The position numbers were made by a program, and so were the translations under genes. A stretch of 64,000 bases of DNA from Capsulimonas corticalis (lineage in GTDB: Bacteria; Armatimonadota; Armatimonadia; Armatimonadales; Capsulimonadaceae): contig NZ_AP025739.1 of assembly GCF_003574315.2 (NCBI RefSeq), positions 3,286,001 through 3,350,000 of the forward strand, read 5' to 3'. Under the pieces are notes generated by a model. The model made no database searches and was not told the origin of the DNA. It was given only the letters and a program-made list of their open reading frames with translations. Positions 42,854 to 52,708 of the stretch are shown piece by piece; positions within the stretch are counted from its first letter, which is position 1, and each line of letters opens with the position of its first letter.

Positions 42854-45800
42854 ATGAATGATAACACGGAAGCAGGAGCGCGGGGCGGCGTCCTGCGGAT
42901 GACGCGGCGGCAGGCCGTTACGCTAGTCGGAGCGGCGCTGGCGAATCCGGCGGGGGCCGCGACAAATGCGGCGAATTCCGGCGCGCGGGGCGTTCCAGGC
43001 GTTTCGATGTCGCTCCGAAATTTGCGCTGTGAGTATCGGGTGGATCCGCTGGGGGTGGACGCCCGGCGGCCCCGGCTGAGCTGGACGATCGAGGGCGGCG
43101 GTGCGCGCGGCGCGCGGCAGACGGCGTTTCAGGTGCTGGCGGCGACGTCGCCGGAGCTTCTGGCGCAGGGACGCGGCGATCTCTGGGACAGCGGCCGAGT
43201 GAAAAGCGATTGGTCTTCGGGCTTGGCGTATGCGGGAAAGCCGCTGACGTCGCGCACGCGCTGCTATTGGAAGGCGCGCGTTTGGGATCAGAACGGCGAA
43301 GCGACGCCGTGGAGTGAGGCCGCCTTATGGACGATGGGGCTGCTGAATGGGTCGGACTGGAAGGCGGATTGGATTTCGGACGCCGCGCTCGCCGATCCTG
43401 CGAACCGTCCGCGCACGCCCATCCATTGCTATCGCAGCGAGATCGCGCATTCCCCGGACGTCGTGAAATGGATCGTGCTGGATCTGGGAGCATTGAAGAC
43501 GTTTGACGGCGCGTGTCTGAGGCCCGCCAAGCCGGACGGGACCCATGGGGATATCGCCACCGTCTGGTATCCCGTGCGATTTCAGATTGAGGTTTCCGAC
43601 TCGCCGAACTTTGACGGGGCTAAGATAATCGTGGATCGGACCGCGAGGAACGTGCGGCCTCCGCATCCCGGCTTTTCCGATCCCGAGCGCTACCAATTCC
43701 CAAAAACGTCCGGCCGATATGTCCGCCTCACCGTCCGTCGCCTCGCGCTCTGGGACGGCGATGATTATGTGCTGGGACTGGGACGGTTTCAGGTCTTTGA
43801 TGGGGACACGGACATCGCCGTCGGCGCGGCGGCGAAGGCGTCCGATTCGGTGGAGACGGATCAGTGGTCCGCCAGGTTCCTGACCGATCCTCAGGCGCAC
43901 ATCGCGTACAGCGCCACGCCCGCCGTGCTCTCGCCGCGAATGGGCGGCCTGGATTCCGTGTCGCGTGTCCCCATGCTGCGGCGTGAGTTTCAGGTGCAAG
44001 GCCAGGTGAAGATGGCGACACTGTACTGTACGGCGCGCGGCTTTTACGCGGCGAGCCTGAACGGACAGCGCGTCACCGAGGATCTGCTGGAGCCCGGATA
44101 TACGGAATACGACCAGCGGCTGGAGTACCGGGCTTACGATGTCACCCCATCCTTGCAATCGGGCGCGAATGTCCTGGGAGCCTTGCTCAGCTATGGCTGG
44201 TATGCGGGACATATGAACCTCAACGACAACGAGTATATGTATGGCTACTTCCCCCAGCTGCTCGCGCAATTGGAGATCGAGTACGCCGATGGCCGGCGTG
44301 AGACCGTTGGCAGCGATGCGAACTGGACGACGATGCTTGAGGGGCCGATCCGCTGGTCCGACATATTGGATGGGGAAGGGTACGACTGCCGCCGGGAGAT
44401 GCCGGGCTGGGACAAACCGAACTTTGACGCCGCCGCGTGGAAGGGCGTCGCCGTGATTCCACGCGGAAATACGCCGATCGTGTGGGCGCGCGCTCAGCCG
44501 GTGCGCCGAATGCAGGAACTGAAGCCGGTCCGCCTCGCGCAGGTCGCGCCGGGAAAGACCATTTTCGATATGGGCCAGGAGTTCGCCGGATACTGCCGCC
44601 TGAACGCGGACGGCCCGGCGGGAACGCGCATTACCCTGAAGCACACCGAGATGCGGTACGCCGATGGGACCCTCGACCGCAATAATCTGCTGGGAACGGC
44701 CGCCCAGGAAGAGTATATTCTGGACGGCAAGGGACCGCGTGTGTTCGAGCCGCACTTCACCTATCATGGGTTTCGTTTTGTCGAGGTTACGGGACTGACG
44801 CAGCCCGCGACGCTGGATACGCTGGTCGGGGTGCACCTGCGGGCGGACGCCAAGCAAGCCGGTCACATCGAATGCTCGAACACGCTCTACAACAAACTGA
44901 TGTCGGCGTCGCGCTGGACACAGCAGAACATGATGTTCGACGTTCCCAACGGCTGCGCCGGCCGCAGTGAGCGACTGGGCTGGACGGGAGACATCCGTCC
45001 GTGCGTTCAAACGGCTCTGTTCCATTTCGACAGCGCCGCGTTCTTCGAGAAGTACTGCGCCGATTTGCGCGCGAGCCAATCCGACGAGGGCCGCTTCACG
45101 GATATCTGCCCGCGCGCGCATCTGCGCGATACCGATATCTGCATCGGCTCCCCCGGCTGGGCGGACGCCGGGGTGTCTCTGCCCTGGGATTTATATCTCA
45201 ATACCGGCGACACCCGCATCCTCTCGGACCACTACCGGTCGGCCTGCCGCTGGGTGGACTTCATCCATAGAAATAACCCCGATCTGATCTGGTCCAGAGA
45301 GCGCGGAATGAACTGGGGGGACTGGCTGAGCGGCGGGCCAGCTACGCCTAACGATATCGGAGCCACGGCGTTCTTCGGGCACGACGCCGATCTCGTCGCG
45401 CGCATGGCGCAAGTTCTGGGCCATAAGGCCGACGCCGCGCGCTACCGAACTTTGTTCCAGGGGATCAAGACGGCCTTCACCGATCGTTTCGTCACCCCCG
45501 AGGGCGTCATTCGGATACCCAGCCGGTCCAGTAATGTCACTGCGGCGATCCGAGCTCTCGTGAAGAATTCGAGCCTATCATTCCCGGTAACCAACACCGC
45601 GCTCGGCGGCGACCCCGCCCCGAACGTCGTGAAAGAATTGACCCTGACTTACCAAATCGGAGATCGCCGCGAAACGAAGAACTTCCCGGAAGACGCGGTT
45701 GTGGAGCTCAGCGGCGGCGGACAGTCTCTCGAAATCGTCCACGCGACCTACGGCGAGAAAACCGAGGGCGCCAATCCCGGCGACGTCCAAGGCAGTTATG

Positions 45801-46456
45801 CGCTGGCGCTGGATTTCGGTCTGCTGGACGCTCCGCTGCGCGCCCGCGCCGCCGCGCGCCTGGCCCAAGTTATCGAGCGCGACGGCGGGCATCCCACGAC
45901 GGGCTTCTGGAGCAGCGTCGAAATGCTCAAGGCCCTGACCGAAAACGGCCTGCACGATGTCGCCGCCCGGATGCTCACCTTAACCACGGTTCCCTCCTGG
46001 GGCTACATGGTGCAGGGAGACGGGACCACTCTCTGGGAAAGCTTCACCGCCAACACTACGGTTCTCTCCCTCAACCACTGGACCCACAGCGCCATCGGCG
46101 AATGGTTCTGGCGTCACATCGCGGGCATCGCCCCGGACGAAGCCCAGCCCGGATACCAAGCCATCGTGATTCGCCCTCGTCCCTGCGCCGAAGTCAACTG
46201 GTGCAAAGCCTCCTACGAATCCCTGCGCGGCCCCGTCACGGTGGACTGGAAACGCAGTGAGACCCAGTTCACTCTAAACGTCACGATCCCCGCCAACATG
46301 ACCGCCACCGTCTACATCCCCGCCGACGCCGGCGCAAAGATCACAGAAGGCGGCAAAGCGATCACCGACGCGCCCGGCGTACAACTGCTGCGCCGGGAGG
46401 CGCAGAGCAATGTCTACCGAGTGGAGGCTGGGGCATATCAATTCGCGGCGGTATGA
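42854..46456 (+). CDS. Multidomain GH78-family alpha-L-rhamnosidase
   Basis: The ATG at 42854 (AGGA upstream) gives 1200 aa. A Tat-like signal (MTRRQAVTLVGAALANPAGA, residues 16-35) suggests export. An N-terminal Ig-like domain (LRCEYRVDPLGVD), a discoidin-like insert (about 210-335), the rhamnosidase N domain, and a GH78 barrel follow. The barrel holds CAGRSERLGWTGD (general-acid region), GWADAGVSLPWDLY and late WGYMVQGDGTTLWESF and SLNHWTHSAIGEWFW. A second insert (about 890-960) with LTLTYQIGDRRETKNF splits the barrel. It should release rhamnose from plant polymers or glycosides. Confidence 0.9.
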   Translation: MNDNTEAGARGGVLRMTRRQAVTLVGAALANPAGAATNAANSGARGVPGVSMSLRNLRCEYRVDPLGVDARRPRLSWTIEGGGARGARQTAFQVLAATSPELLAQGRGDLWDSGRVKSDWSSGLAYAGKPLTSRTRCYWKARVWDQNGEATPWSEAALWTMGLLNGSDWKADWISDAALADPANRPRTPIHCYRSEIAHSPDVVKWIVLDLGALKTFDGACLRPAKPDGTHGDIATVWYPVRFQIEVSDSPNFDGAKIIVDRTARNVRPPHPGFSDPERYQFPKTSGRYVRLTVRRLALWDGDDYVLGLGRFQVFDGDTDIAVGAAAKASDSVETDQWSARFLTDPQAHIAYSATPAVLSPRMGGLDSVSRVPMLRREFQVQGQVKMATLYCTARGFYAASLNGQRVTEDLLEPGYTEYDQRLEYRAYDVTPSLQSGANVLGALLSYGWYAGHMNLNDNEYMYGYFPQLLAQLEIEYADGRRETVGSDANWTTMLEGPIRWSDILDGEGYDCRREMPGWDKPNFDAAAWKGVAVIPRGNTPIVWARAQPVRRMQELKPVRLAQVAPGKTIFDMGQEFAGYCRLNADGPAGTRITLKHTEMRYADGTLDRNNLLGTAAQEEYILDGKGPRVFEPHFTYHGFRFVEVTGLTQPATLDTLVGVHLRADAKQAGHIECSNTLYNKLMSASRWTQQNMMFDVPNGCAGRSERLGWTGDIRPCVQTALFHFDSAAFFEKYCADLRASQSDEGRFTDICPRAHLRDTDICIGSPGWADAGVSLPWDLYLNTGDTRILSDHYRSACRWVDFIHRNNPDLIWSRERGMNWGDWLSGGPATPNDIGATAFFGHDADLVARMAQVLGHKADAARYRTLFQGIKTAFTDRFVTPEGVIRIPSRSSNVTAAIRALVKNSSLSFPVTNTALGGDPAPNVVKELTLTYQIGDRRETKNFPEDAVVELSGGGQSLEIVHATYGEKTEGANPGDVQGSYALALDFGLLDAPLRARAAARLAQVIERDGGHPTTGFWSSVEMLKALTENGLHDVAARMLTLTTVPSWGYMVQGDGTTLWESFTANTTVLSLNHWTHSAIGEWFWRHIAGIAPDEAQPGYQAIVIRPRPCAEVNWCKASYESLRGPVTVDWKRSETQFTLNVTIPANMTATVYIPADAGAKITEGGKAITDAPGVQLLRREAQSNVYRVEAGAYQFAAV

Positions 46457-46467
46457 GGAAAAAACGG

Positions 46468-46809
46468 TTACTCATCGTACTCTATTGGGGCGACTGCATA
46501 ATCCACGCCCGGTTTCCTCGGAAGCCTCTGGTCTTGTGTGGGAGCCATTCGCACACTGGCTCCGGTGCGGAAGGTTTCGCGTCCGCAGATCGGGCAGCGC
46601 TGTTCGTCCATCGTGGGTAAGAGGATATCTCCTGTGCTGGTCGATTGACCGCCGTCGTTCTGAAACGCGCTTTCGACCATCCATCCTCCCCAGCCGCAGC
46701 TATCCTTAGTGACGGCGCACACGGCGTAGACGAGCCAGACGTAATCGGGAATCGTCACATCGCCGCGCTCGATTTCAAGCAGACTTTGGAATTTGCGTGG
46801 AAACGGCAT
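46468..46809 (-). CDS. Hypothetical protein with CxxC pair
   Basis: This 113-aa frame ends 11 bp from the convergent GH78 stop. It contains VTIPDYVWLVYAVCAVTKDSCGWGGWMVESAF and RCPICGRETF, with a zinc-binding-type CPIC. It is otherwise unrecognised and has no clear ribosome site. A real gene is likely but not certain. Confidence 0.5.
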   Translation of the reverse strand: MPFPRKFQSLLEIERGDVTIPDYVWLVYAVCAVTKDSCGWGGWMVESAFQNDGGQSTSTGDILLPTMDEQRCPICGRETFRTGASVRMAPTQDQRLPRKPGVDYAVAPIEYDE

Positions 46810-46851
46810 TTGCGCGTACTCTCTTTTGCAATATTGTAAATCTGTTGTTTT

Positions 46852-47364
46852 CTAAGTGTGCTTCTTGATCCCCTGAACCATCCTTGGACACTTGCTGATC
46901 TCTTTCGATTTGCGCCATGCTTCTTTGTGGCGGTGCCAGCTCGTCATGTAAATCGGCATCCATATTTGCACGGCGAACGGAGCGAACATAGGACAGCCGA
47001 TGGTCATCCCTTGCCCGCGCATCCACTCCACGATCTGCGCATTGCGGCTGAGCATATAGAGATGCCGTTCGCGCGAGACTGCCCGGTCCCACGCCGCGCG
47101 CAAAAGGCTTGCGCCCAGACCCGATCCCCGATAATCCGGGAGGACGTACACGGCGGCGATCTCCGTCCAGCCAAACGGCAAGTCCATGGTGAGCGCCGCG
47201 CCGGCGAATGCGCCTTCGACTTCGGCGACCTGTACGTCGCGCAGGCGCAGCAGTTCGCGGATGGTGAAGCCGAGGATATTCGGCGTCGACTTCAGCTCCT
47301 CATGCAGCGTGGCCGCTTCCTTCGGATGCAATCCCCGATGGGTAATGGTCGCGCTGTTCGTCAT
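46852..47364 (-). CDS. GNAT-family N-acetyltransferase
   Basis: This 170-aa protein has the GNAT core: GAALTMDLPFGWTEIAAVYVLPDYRG, then SGLGASLLRAAWDRA, where RGSGLG is the acetyl-CoA loop, and YMLSRNAQIVEWMRGQGM. It overlaps the macro-domain gene by four bases (ATGA), so the two are coupled. The substrate is unknown. Confidence 0.85.
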   Translation of the reverse strand: MTNSATITHRGLHPKEAATLHEELKSTPNILGFTIRELLRLRDVQVAEVEGAFAGAALTMDLPFGWTEIAAVYVLPDYRGSGLGASLLRAAWDRAVSRERHLYMLSRNAQIVEWMRGQGMTIGCPMFAPFAVQIWMPIYMTSWHRHKEAWRKSKEISKCPRMVQGIKKHT

Positions 47365-48020
47365 CCCGCCTCGACTTCGCCAATGAAATCCATATAATTG
47401 GTCTTATGCCGCTGGACGGCCTCCACCCATGACGTAGGGAACGCGACGCCTTCGCCGACGACTTCCTCAAGCGCCCGACTCACCTGATGCGCGCATGTAT
47501 TCGGGCCGACGCGGCCGACGCCCGTGCCGAGCCCGGGAAACGCGACGGATTGGACATAATCCGCGATCCGTTCGCCCGCATGCTCGCCGTCCGAAAAACG
47601 GCCGTGCTTGATCAGCAAAAGCACGGCCCGCGCGGCAAGATAGGGATTGACGGTATATCCCAGCACCATCGGCACGCGCATCGTCGGCGCGGCGATGATA
47701 TAGGGGAATCGCAAATCTTCCGTCTCGACAATCTCGGCGGCGCCGACCAGCAGCTCGCCATAATGCCGCGTCACAATCGCTTCCTGAAGGCGATTTTGCA
47801 CTTCCCAGCCGAATCGCTCGGTATAACGCATGTCGATCCCGCCGTCCATGAAACCGAAGCTATTTGCCGGACTCACAAGGGCGTCACACGAAATATCGAA
47901 GATCGAGCCGCGATGGATGGTTACATTCGGAAAATCGCCGCAATGCAGACGCCAGGCGTCTTCGAGCCCGGCGTCGAGGGCGGTAAGGATAATATGAGGT
48001 TGGAAATCGGTGCTGGACAC
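47361..48020 (-). CDS. Macro-domain protein
   Basis: This 219-aa protein has the macro fold: VTIHRGSIFDISCDALVSPANSFGFMDGGIDMRY (ADP-ribose loop near 35-65), ELLVGAAEIVET, YIIAAPTMRVPM, ALLLIKHGRF-type helices and VAFPGLGTGVGRV. Macro domains bind or hydrolyse ADP-ribose groups. It is coupled to the GNAT gene downstream. The pair may serve in nucleotide or protein deacylation; this is inference from general macro-domain chemistry. Confidence 0.85.
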   Translation of the reverse strand: MSSTDFQPHIILTALDAGLEDAWRLHCGDFPNVTIHRGSIFDISCDALVSPANSFGFMDGGIDMRYTERFGWEVQNRLQEAIVTRHYGELLVGAAEIVETEDLRFPYIIAAPTMRVPMVLGYTVNPYLAARAVLLLIKHGRFSDGEHAGERIADYVQSVAFPGLGTGVGRVGPNTCAHQVSRALEEVVGEGVAFPTSWVEAVQRHKTNYMDFIGEVEAG

Positions 48021-48125
48021 TGGAGCTCCTCTCGGGTACGGGACAATTCCAGTATACCCCGATGTTCGTGTTTTATTTACACATAGGTAACTTGAAGACT
48101 GATGATGGTCGATCTCCGCGTCGTT

Positions 48126-48746
48126 TCAATCTCCAAGCGTTGCCGAGGATGCGCAAATGGGGCAGATGATGTTCCCCATTCTAATCTCGCCTGGCAGTAA
48201 TCCAGCAAAATCCCAATGGGTCGCGGAATTCAAAAGGTACAGAACTGTCCATACGGACGCGTCCTGAAATCGATAGATGGAGTGAGCGTGTCGCCGATCG
48301 TCTGAAACGGACGATCCCCAGCTGGACCGATGTTGGCGTAAATCACCGAGTGACTGCTTTGCCGCGCTTTCGATGGCGTGGATGGTCGTGTCCCACAAAG
48401 CGATCTCAGCGGAACGCCGCTCCGAACCGCTCCAGCACTCGTAGGTCTCATGGATCGCGTCCATGGGGCTTTGTCCGAATGGCGTGGGCTGGTCCACAGG
48501 ACCAAGCAAGGCGAGCGTGTCCTTAATTGAGAGAAAGAACGCCCAGCGGAGATAAAGTGCGGCCAGCATACGAAATCCGCCGTCTTGATCTTGCTGACGC
48601 ATGTGCTTATCTATGTGATCGAAAAGATCGGATTGGTCCGCGCCGTCTTCCACAAACAACCGAAGCTGATGCAGCAGCGGCAGCTCCATCATAATCTCAG
48701 GAACGAGGGGCGTGATTGGCGCTGTCTTACGCGACGGGCGGTTCAT
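48126..48746 (-). CDS. Hypothetical protein, mostly helical
   Basis: The 206-aa product has helical segments (LLHQLRLFVEDGADQSDLFDHIDKHM, MLAALYLRWAFFLSIKDTLALLG, TTIHAIESAAKQSLGDLR) and a C-terminal CPICASS pair. No known domain is recognised. Its stop lies 105 bp from the macro gene start, and it starts 15 bp after the next gene's stop on the same strand. Confidence 0.55.
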   Translation of the reverse strand: MNRPSRKTAPITPLVPEIMMELPLLHQLRLFVEDGADQSDLFDHIDKHMRQQDQDGGFRMLAALYLRWAFFLSIKDTLALLGPVDQPTPFGQSPMDAIHETYECWSGSERRSAEIALWDTTIHAIESAAKQSLGDLRQHRSSWGSSVSDDRRHAHSIYRFQDASVWTVLYLLNSATHWDFAGLLPGEIRMGNIICPICASSATLGD

Positions 48747-48761
48747 GAGTGCCTTATTTGA

Positions 48762-49553
48762 TCAAATCGCGCGCCGGTAGTCCGCCAGCTCTCGCCGCGC
48801 CTTCATTTGCGAGTGGGCGAGTCGGAGCTGCTTGCAGGGCCAGAGCAGGGCCCAGGTCATGTAAAAGGCGCCGAACCATGTCGGCGCGTAGACGTCGCGC
48901 GCGGTGTCGACCCACATCAGGCCCTTTTTCACTTGATATGCGTGGACATCCACATTGGAGCGGTCGAACGCCTCCATTTCGCGGCCGGTCTCCGGGGCGA
49001 CGACCGGGCTTTGCGGCGCGTATTTCTGGATGAGAAATCGGTGGCGTTTGTACAGCTCGGGAGCGTCCACATCGTCAAAGGAGCGCCAGCTGTGGACATA
49101 GGGGCGATATTTGTAGCATGAGCCCGCGGAGTTCGGGGGCAGGATGCAGCTGGAGACGACTTCGCCGTTCGCATAATCCGTTGTGAAGAAGATACTGTTG
49201 TTTTGTATCTTGACCTCGCCGTTGATGTTGACGAAGAAGCAGGCGATGCTCGCCATATCCCCATTGGCGCGGTTGACCAAATAGACGACACACGGAGTGA
49301 CGTTCTGCGTCTCGTTCGGCTTCGTCACATAATCGATGACGGTGAAGCCGCATGTGACAAGAGCCTGCACCGCATGATAGAAAAAGGGCGCAACCTGCGG
49401 ATCCAGCGTCGCCGGGTCAAACCGATTTTGCGCGGGATGCCGCGCGATGGTTTGCTTGTTCTTAATGAGGATCGGCCCTCCGATGTACGGAACGCCGATG
49501 AGGATGGCAAGGAATACGATGCTAATCAGCGTGTGAACAGTGTGTGGCGACAT
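48762..49553 (-). CDS. Membrane-anchored hypothetical protein
   Basis: The ATG at 49553 (AGGAGACATTGC upstream) gives 263 aa with one N-terminal helix (VHTLISIVFLAILIGVPYIGGPILI). An alpha/beta region (FYHAVQALVTCGFTVIDYV, CVVYLVNRANGDMASIACFFVN, SIFFTTDYANGEVV) follows. The end (YAPTWFGAFYMTWALLWPC) may be a second membrane segment. The family is not recognised. Confidence 0.6.
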   Translation of the reverse strand: MSPHTVHTLISIVFLAILIGVPYIGGPILIKNKQTIARHPAQNRFDPATLDPQVAPFFYHAVQALVTCGFTVIDYVTKPNETQNVTPCVVYLVNRANGDMASIACFFVNINGEVKIQNNSIFFTTDYANGEVVSSCILPPNSAGSCYKYRPYVHSWRSFDDVDAPELYKRHRFLIQKYAPQSPVVAPETGREMEAFDRSNVDVHAYQVKKGLMWVDTARDVYAPTWFGAFYMTWALLWPCKQLRLAHSQMKARRELADYRRAI

Positions 49554-49734
49554 GCAATGTCTCCTGGCGTAGAGTGTTGGAATAGGACAAGCATACTTGG
49601 TCTGATCGACTCTCATTGTAACACAACTTGTCGGAACCGAAGCCGCTTGCGTTCCTGTGTTATAATACTCTTCGTCCTTTCGCCGCAAGTGTTTGCACGT
49701 AAGGAAAGCGTAGGAATTGCGAGAGTTTATCGAT

Positions 49735-50234
49735 ATGGGTGTTCAGCCGTCATCAAACAGCGCATTATTGAGCGAAATACGCCAATTGATCTTGGACGCC
49801 CGTCGCTAGACGGCGGTTGCAGTCAATGCAGTCAATGCCGAATTAACCCTTCTCTACTGGAATGTGGGACGGTGTATCCGTACGGAAATCTTGCGAGGAA
49901 AGCGGGCAAACTATGGCAAACAGATTGTCCTCAGTCTTTCTCAGCAACTGACAATAGAATATGGCAGAGGCTGGGGTGAGAAACAATTGCAGCATTGTCT
50001 TCGCGTTGCGGACATTTTTCTGGACGAAAAAATTCTCTCCGCAGTGCGGAGGGAATTGGCGTGGACACATATCAAGACGCTGATGTATATTGACGACTCC
50101 CTAAAGCGTGATTTTTATAACGAATCGCCGAATATCTGACGGTGCTCCGGCCGCGCGACATACTTCAAGCGAAGCTACATGAATCGATTGAAACGACGCG
50201 GCGACGCATGCTGGAAGATCGTGACGCGGGATAA
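49735..50234 (+). pseudogene. Remnant of a DUF1016/YhcG-type PDDEXK nuclease
   Basis: The frame from ATG 49735 reads SSNSALLSEIRQLILDARR, then TAG at 49807, then continues in frame with AVNAELTLLYWNVGRCIRTE, GKRANYGKQIVLSLS, YGRGWGEKQLQHCLRVADIF and WTHIKTLMYIDDSLKRDFY. This is the DUF1016 N-terminal domain (RVGRRI/YGKQ/WSH motifs). After a junction near 50120 the frame shifts; EYLTVLRPRDILQAKLHESIETTRRRM follows, the family's usual C-terminal end. The nuclease core between them is missing. A 9-bp tandem duplication (49819-49836) adds to the damage. Confidence 0.85.
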
Positions 50235-50266
50235 TAAGTGGCGGCAAGAAATAAGCAATTCGAACT

Positions 50267-52600
50267 ATGAACACAGAAACTGAAGTTATTCCCGAGGTGC
50301 TCGCGGAGCAAGAGTATTTGACGCACGTGCGCACAAGTATCGAGGCGCAGGCGGAGCGCCGGGCGGCGCAGATTGCGGGAGCGTCGCGGCAGTCGTTTTC
50401 GTCGGAGGATGTGAATGCGGCGCAGGGGAATGCGTGGGAGCTGAAGCTGGCGCAGAAGGCGGCGCGGGTGCTTCAGGATCAGAAGAATGAGCCGTACTTT
50501 GGACGGTTCGATTTTCAGGAGAATGAGGCGGGCGCGCCGCTGGAGACGTTTTATATCGGCAAGGCGACTTTGTATGATGAGAAGAACGCGTTCCTTGTGT
50601 ACGATTGGCGTGCGCCGGTCAGCAGCGTCTACTATCGTTATGGGGTCGGGCCGGCGTCGTACCGCGCTCCGGCCGGACAGCTCAATGGGCGGATCGATCT
50701 GAAGCGGCGCTATGAGATCAAGGAAGGCGCGCTAGTCAACGTCTACAACGACCGGGGCGCCAAGCTTGGGCATGAGGACGAAGAGGGCGATGAGATGCTG
50801 CTTGGCCTGCTTAGCCGCAACACGACGGGCCAGATGCGCCAGATCGTGCAAAGCATCCAGGGCGAGCAGGACGCGATTATCCGAACGGCGGCGGAGGTGC
50901 TGGCGGTGCAGGGACCGGCGGGCAGCGGTAAAACCGTCGTCGCGCTGCACCGGGCGGCGTACCTGCTCTATATGATGCGTGAGCGGTCGATGAACCCGTC
51001 GCAGCGCGATGAGTTCATTTCGGCGCAGCGCATGCTGGTCTTCTCGCCCAACGGCGTCTTTTCAAGCTATATCGCCCAGGTGCTCCCCGATCTTCAGGAA
51101 GACCAGATCCAGCAGGTCATTCTCGAAACCTTCTTGCAACGGGAGCTGCGGCAGATCTGCCAGGCGAATCGCGAGACGCTGGGAACCGTGTGGCGGATCG
51201 AGACCAAGGACGATCACAGCGAATACTTCTTAGAGTCGCAGGACGATCCCGCGTATGCCGCGCGCAAGGAGGGATCGTATTACAAATCCTCGCTGGCGAT
51301 GCGCGCCGCCGTGATGGCGTATGTGACGTCGCTGGAATCCGAGATCGACGCCGGGTTTGAGAACGTGATGTCCACGACGTCGTTTAACAAAAGCGGCAAG
51401 CCCGAGCCTCTGTTTCTGAAAGCCGATATGGCGCGCAAGTTCCATCAGCGCGCCGGTGACCACCGCGTCAGCCTCGTCGCGCGTGTGCGGGACTTGGTGG
51501 AGGCGATTGAGCAAGAGGCCGCGCACCTGACCAAAGCGCTCGCGCCGCCGCGCGGTCGTAAAAACACGGGCGCGCTGGAGCGTATTCTGACCCCCGAGCA
51601 GCGCGCTCGGATCGAAAGCGATATCGCGCTGCTGCGCGAGGCGGCGACGCGGCAGCGCGCGCACATCGCGCGTCTGGAATCCGTCGGACCACTGTCCCGG
51701 TATCGCGATTTCTGGGTGCAGGCGCGCGCGAACGTCCAGCTAGGCAAACTGCCTTCTGAAAGCGTCGAAGCGATGCGCGCCGGCCTGCTGACAGCGCTGT
51801 CCGAGCAGCGCTTGCCTTACGAAGACCTCGTGCCGCTGCTGCTGCTGCACGGCTTCGTTCGCGGCTTTCCGGGGATGGGCGGAATCGAACACGCCATCGT
51901 TGACGAAGCGCAGGACTACTCGCCGCTGCACTACGAATACCTGCGCAACTGTCTTCCCGACGGCTGCTCGATGACGATTGTCGGCGACACCAACCAGGCC
52001 GCGAACCCGTTTATGGGCCTGGACGATTACGCCAAGCTGCTCAGCGTCTATGGCAACGGCTCCGTGAAACGCCTGGAGCTGACGCGCAGTTACCGTTCGA
52101 GCCAGGAAATCACCGACTTCGCCGGCCGGATCCTCGGCGACCACATCCACGTCGAAAACGTCCGCCGCACTGGGACCAAACCCCAGCTGCACGCCCTGAT
52201 GTCCGAAAGCGATCCCTTGCCCACGCTCCAGTCGATCATCGCCGCCCTGACCGCCGCCGGCATGCAGACCGTCGCCATCCTCTGCCGCACCCGCCGCGCC
52301 GCCGAAGCCTTCCATCAAAAATACGGCGTCGCCCTGCACGCCACCCTGCTCTCCGGCGACTTCGACAAGCTTCCGCAAGGCGTCCTCGTCCTCTCCGTCC
52401 AGCTCGCCAAAGGACTCGAATTCGACTCCGTCATCGTCATGGACACCGACGCCGCCACCTACGGCCGCGACGAAGAACGCAAACTCCTTTACACCGCCTG
52501 CACCCGTCCCCTCCACGCGCTGCATCTCGTGTACCAGGGCTCGCCCTCGCCGTTGCTGCCGCTCGGGCATACGGAACTGTTTGAAATCATGCGTGAATAG
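50267..52600 (+). CDS. helD: HelD-like RNA polymerase-associated superfamily-1 helicase
   Basis: The 777-aa protein has an N-terminal HelD coiled domain (LAEQEYLTHVRTSIEAQAERRAAQ, YIGKATLYDEKNAFLVYDWRAPVSSVYYRYG). Walker A GPAGSGKT (about 216-223), the later DEAQDYSPLHYEYL and the C-terminal SVQLAKGLEFDSVIVMD complete it. That N-terminal signature (DWRAPVSSxYY) separates HelD from UvrD/Rep. HelD clears stalled RNA polymerase from DNA and can confer rifampicin tolerance. A decayed nuclease remnant ends 33 bp upstream, but the helicase looks intact. Confidence 0.92.
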   Translation: MNTETEVIPEVLAEQEYLTHVRTSIEAQAERRAAQIAGASRQSFSSEDVNAAQGNAWELKLAQKAARVLQDQKNEPYFGRFDFQENEAGAPLETFYIGKATLYDEKNAFLVYDWRAPVSSVYYRYGVGPASYRAPAGQLNGRIDLKRRYEIKEGALVNVYNDRGAKLGHEDEEGDEMLLGLLSRNTTGQMRQIVQSIQGEQDAIIRTAAEVLAVQGPAGSGKTVVALHRAAYLLYMMRERSMNPSQRDEFISAQRMLVFSPNGVFSSYIAQVLPDLQEDQIQQVILETFLQRELRQICQANRETLGTVWRIETKDDHSEYFLESQDDPAYAARKEGSYYKSSLAMRAAVMAYVTSLESEIDAGFENVMSTTSFNKSGKPEPLFLKADMARKFHQRAGDHRVSLVARVRDLVEAIEQEAAHLTKALAPPRGRKNTGALERILTPEQRARIESDIALLREAATRQRAHIARLESVGPLSRYRDFWVQARANVQLGKLPSESVEAMRAGLLTALSEQRLPYEDLVPLLLLHGFVRGFPGMGGIEHAIVDEAQDYSPLHYEYLRNCLPDGCSMTIVGDTNQAANPFMGLDDYAKLLSVYGNGSVKRLELTRSYRSSQEITDFAGRILGDHIHVENVRRTGTKPQLHALMSESDPLPTLQSIIAALTAAGMQTVAILCRTRRAAEAFHQKYGVALHATLLSGDFDKLPQGVLVLSVQLAKGLEFDSVIVMDTDAATYGRDEERKLLYTACTRPLHALHLVYQGSPSPLLPLGHTELFEIMRE

Positions 52601-52708
52601 CTCATAAGTGACGAGAAGAATAGCATCTCTTCATCTGGCTTACGCAATTGCCGTCTCGCGTTGTATAATGATTGCATCTTCGTACATCGCCGTTTTGAGG
52701 ACATTAGG

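Noticed and set aside
43325-45121. 598-aa frame opposite the GH78 gene
   Set aside because: Low-complexity antisense frame with no recognisable domain.
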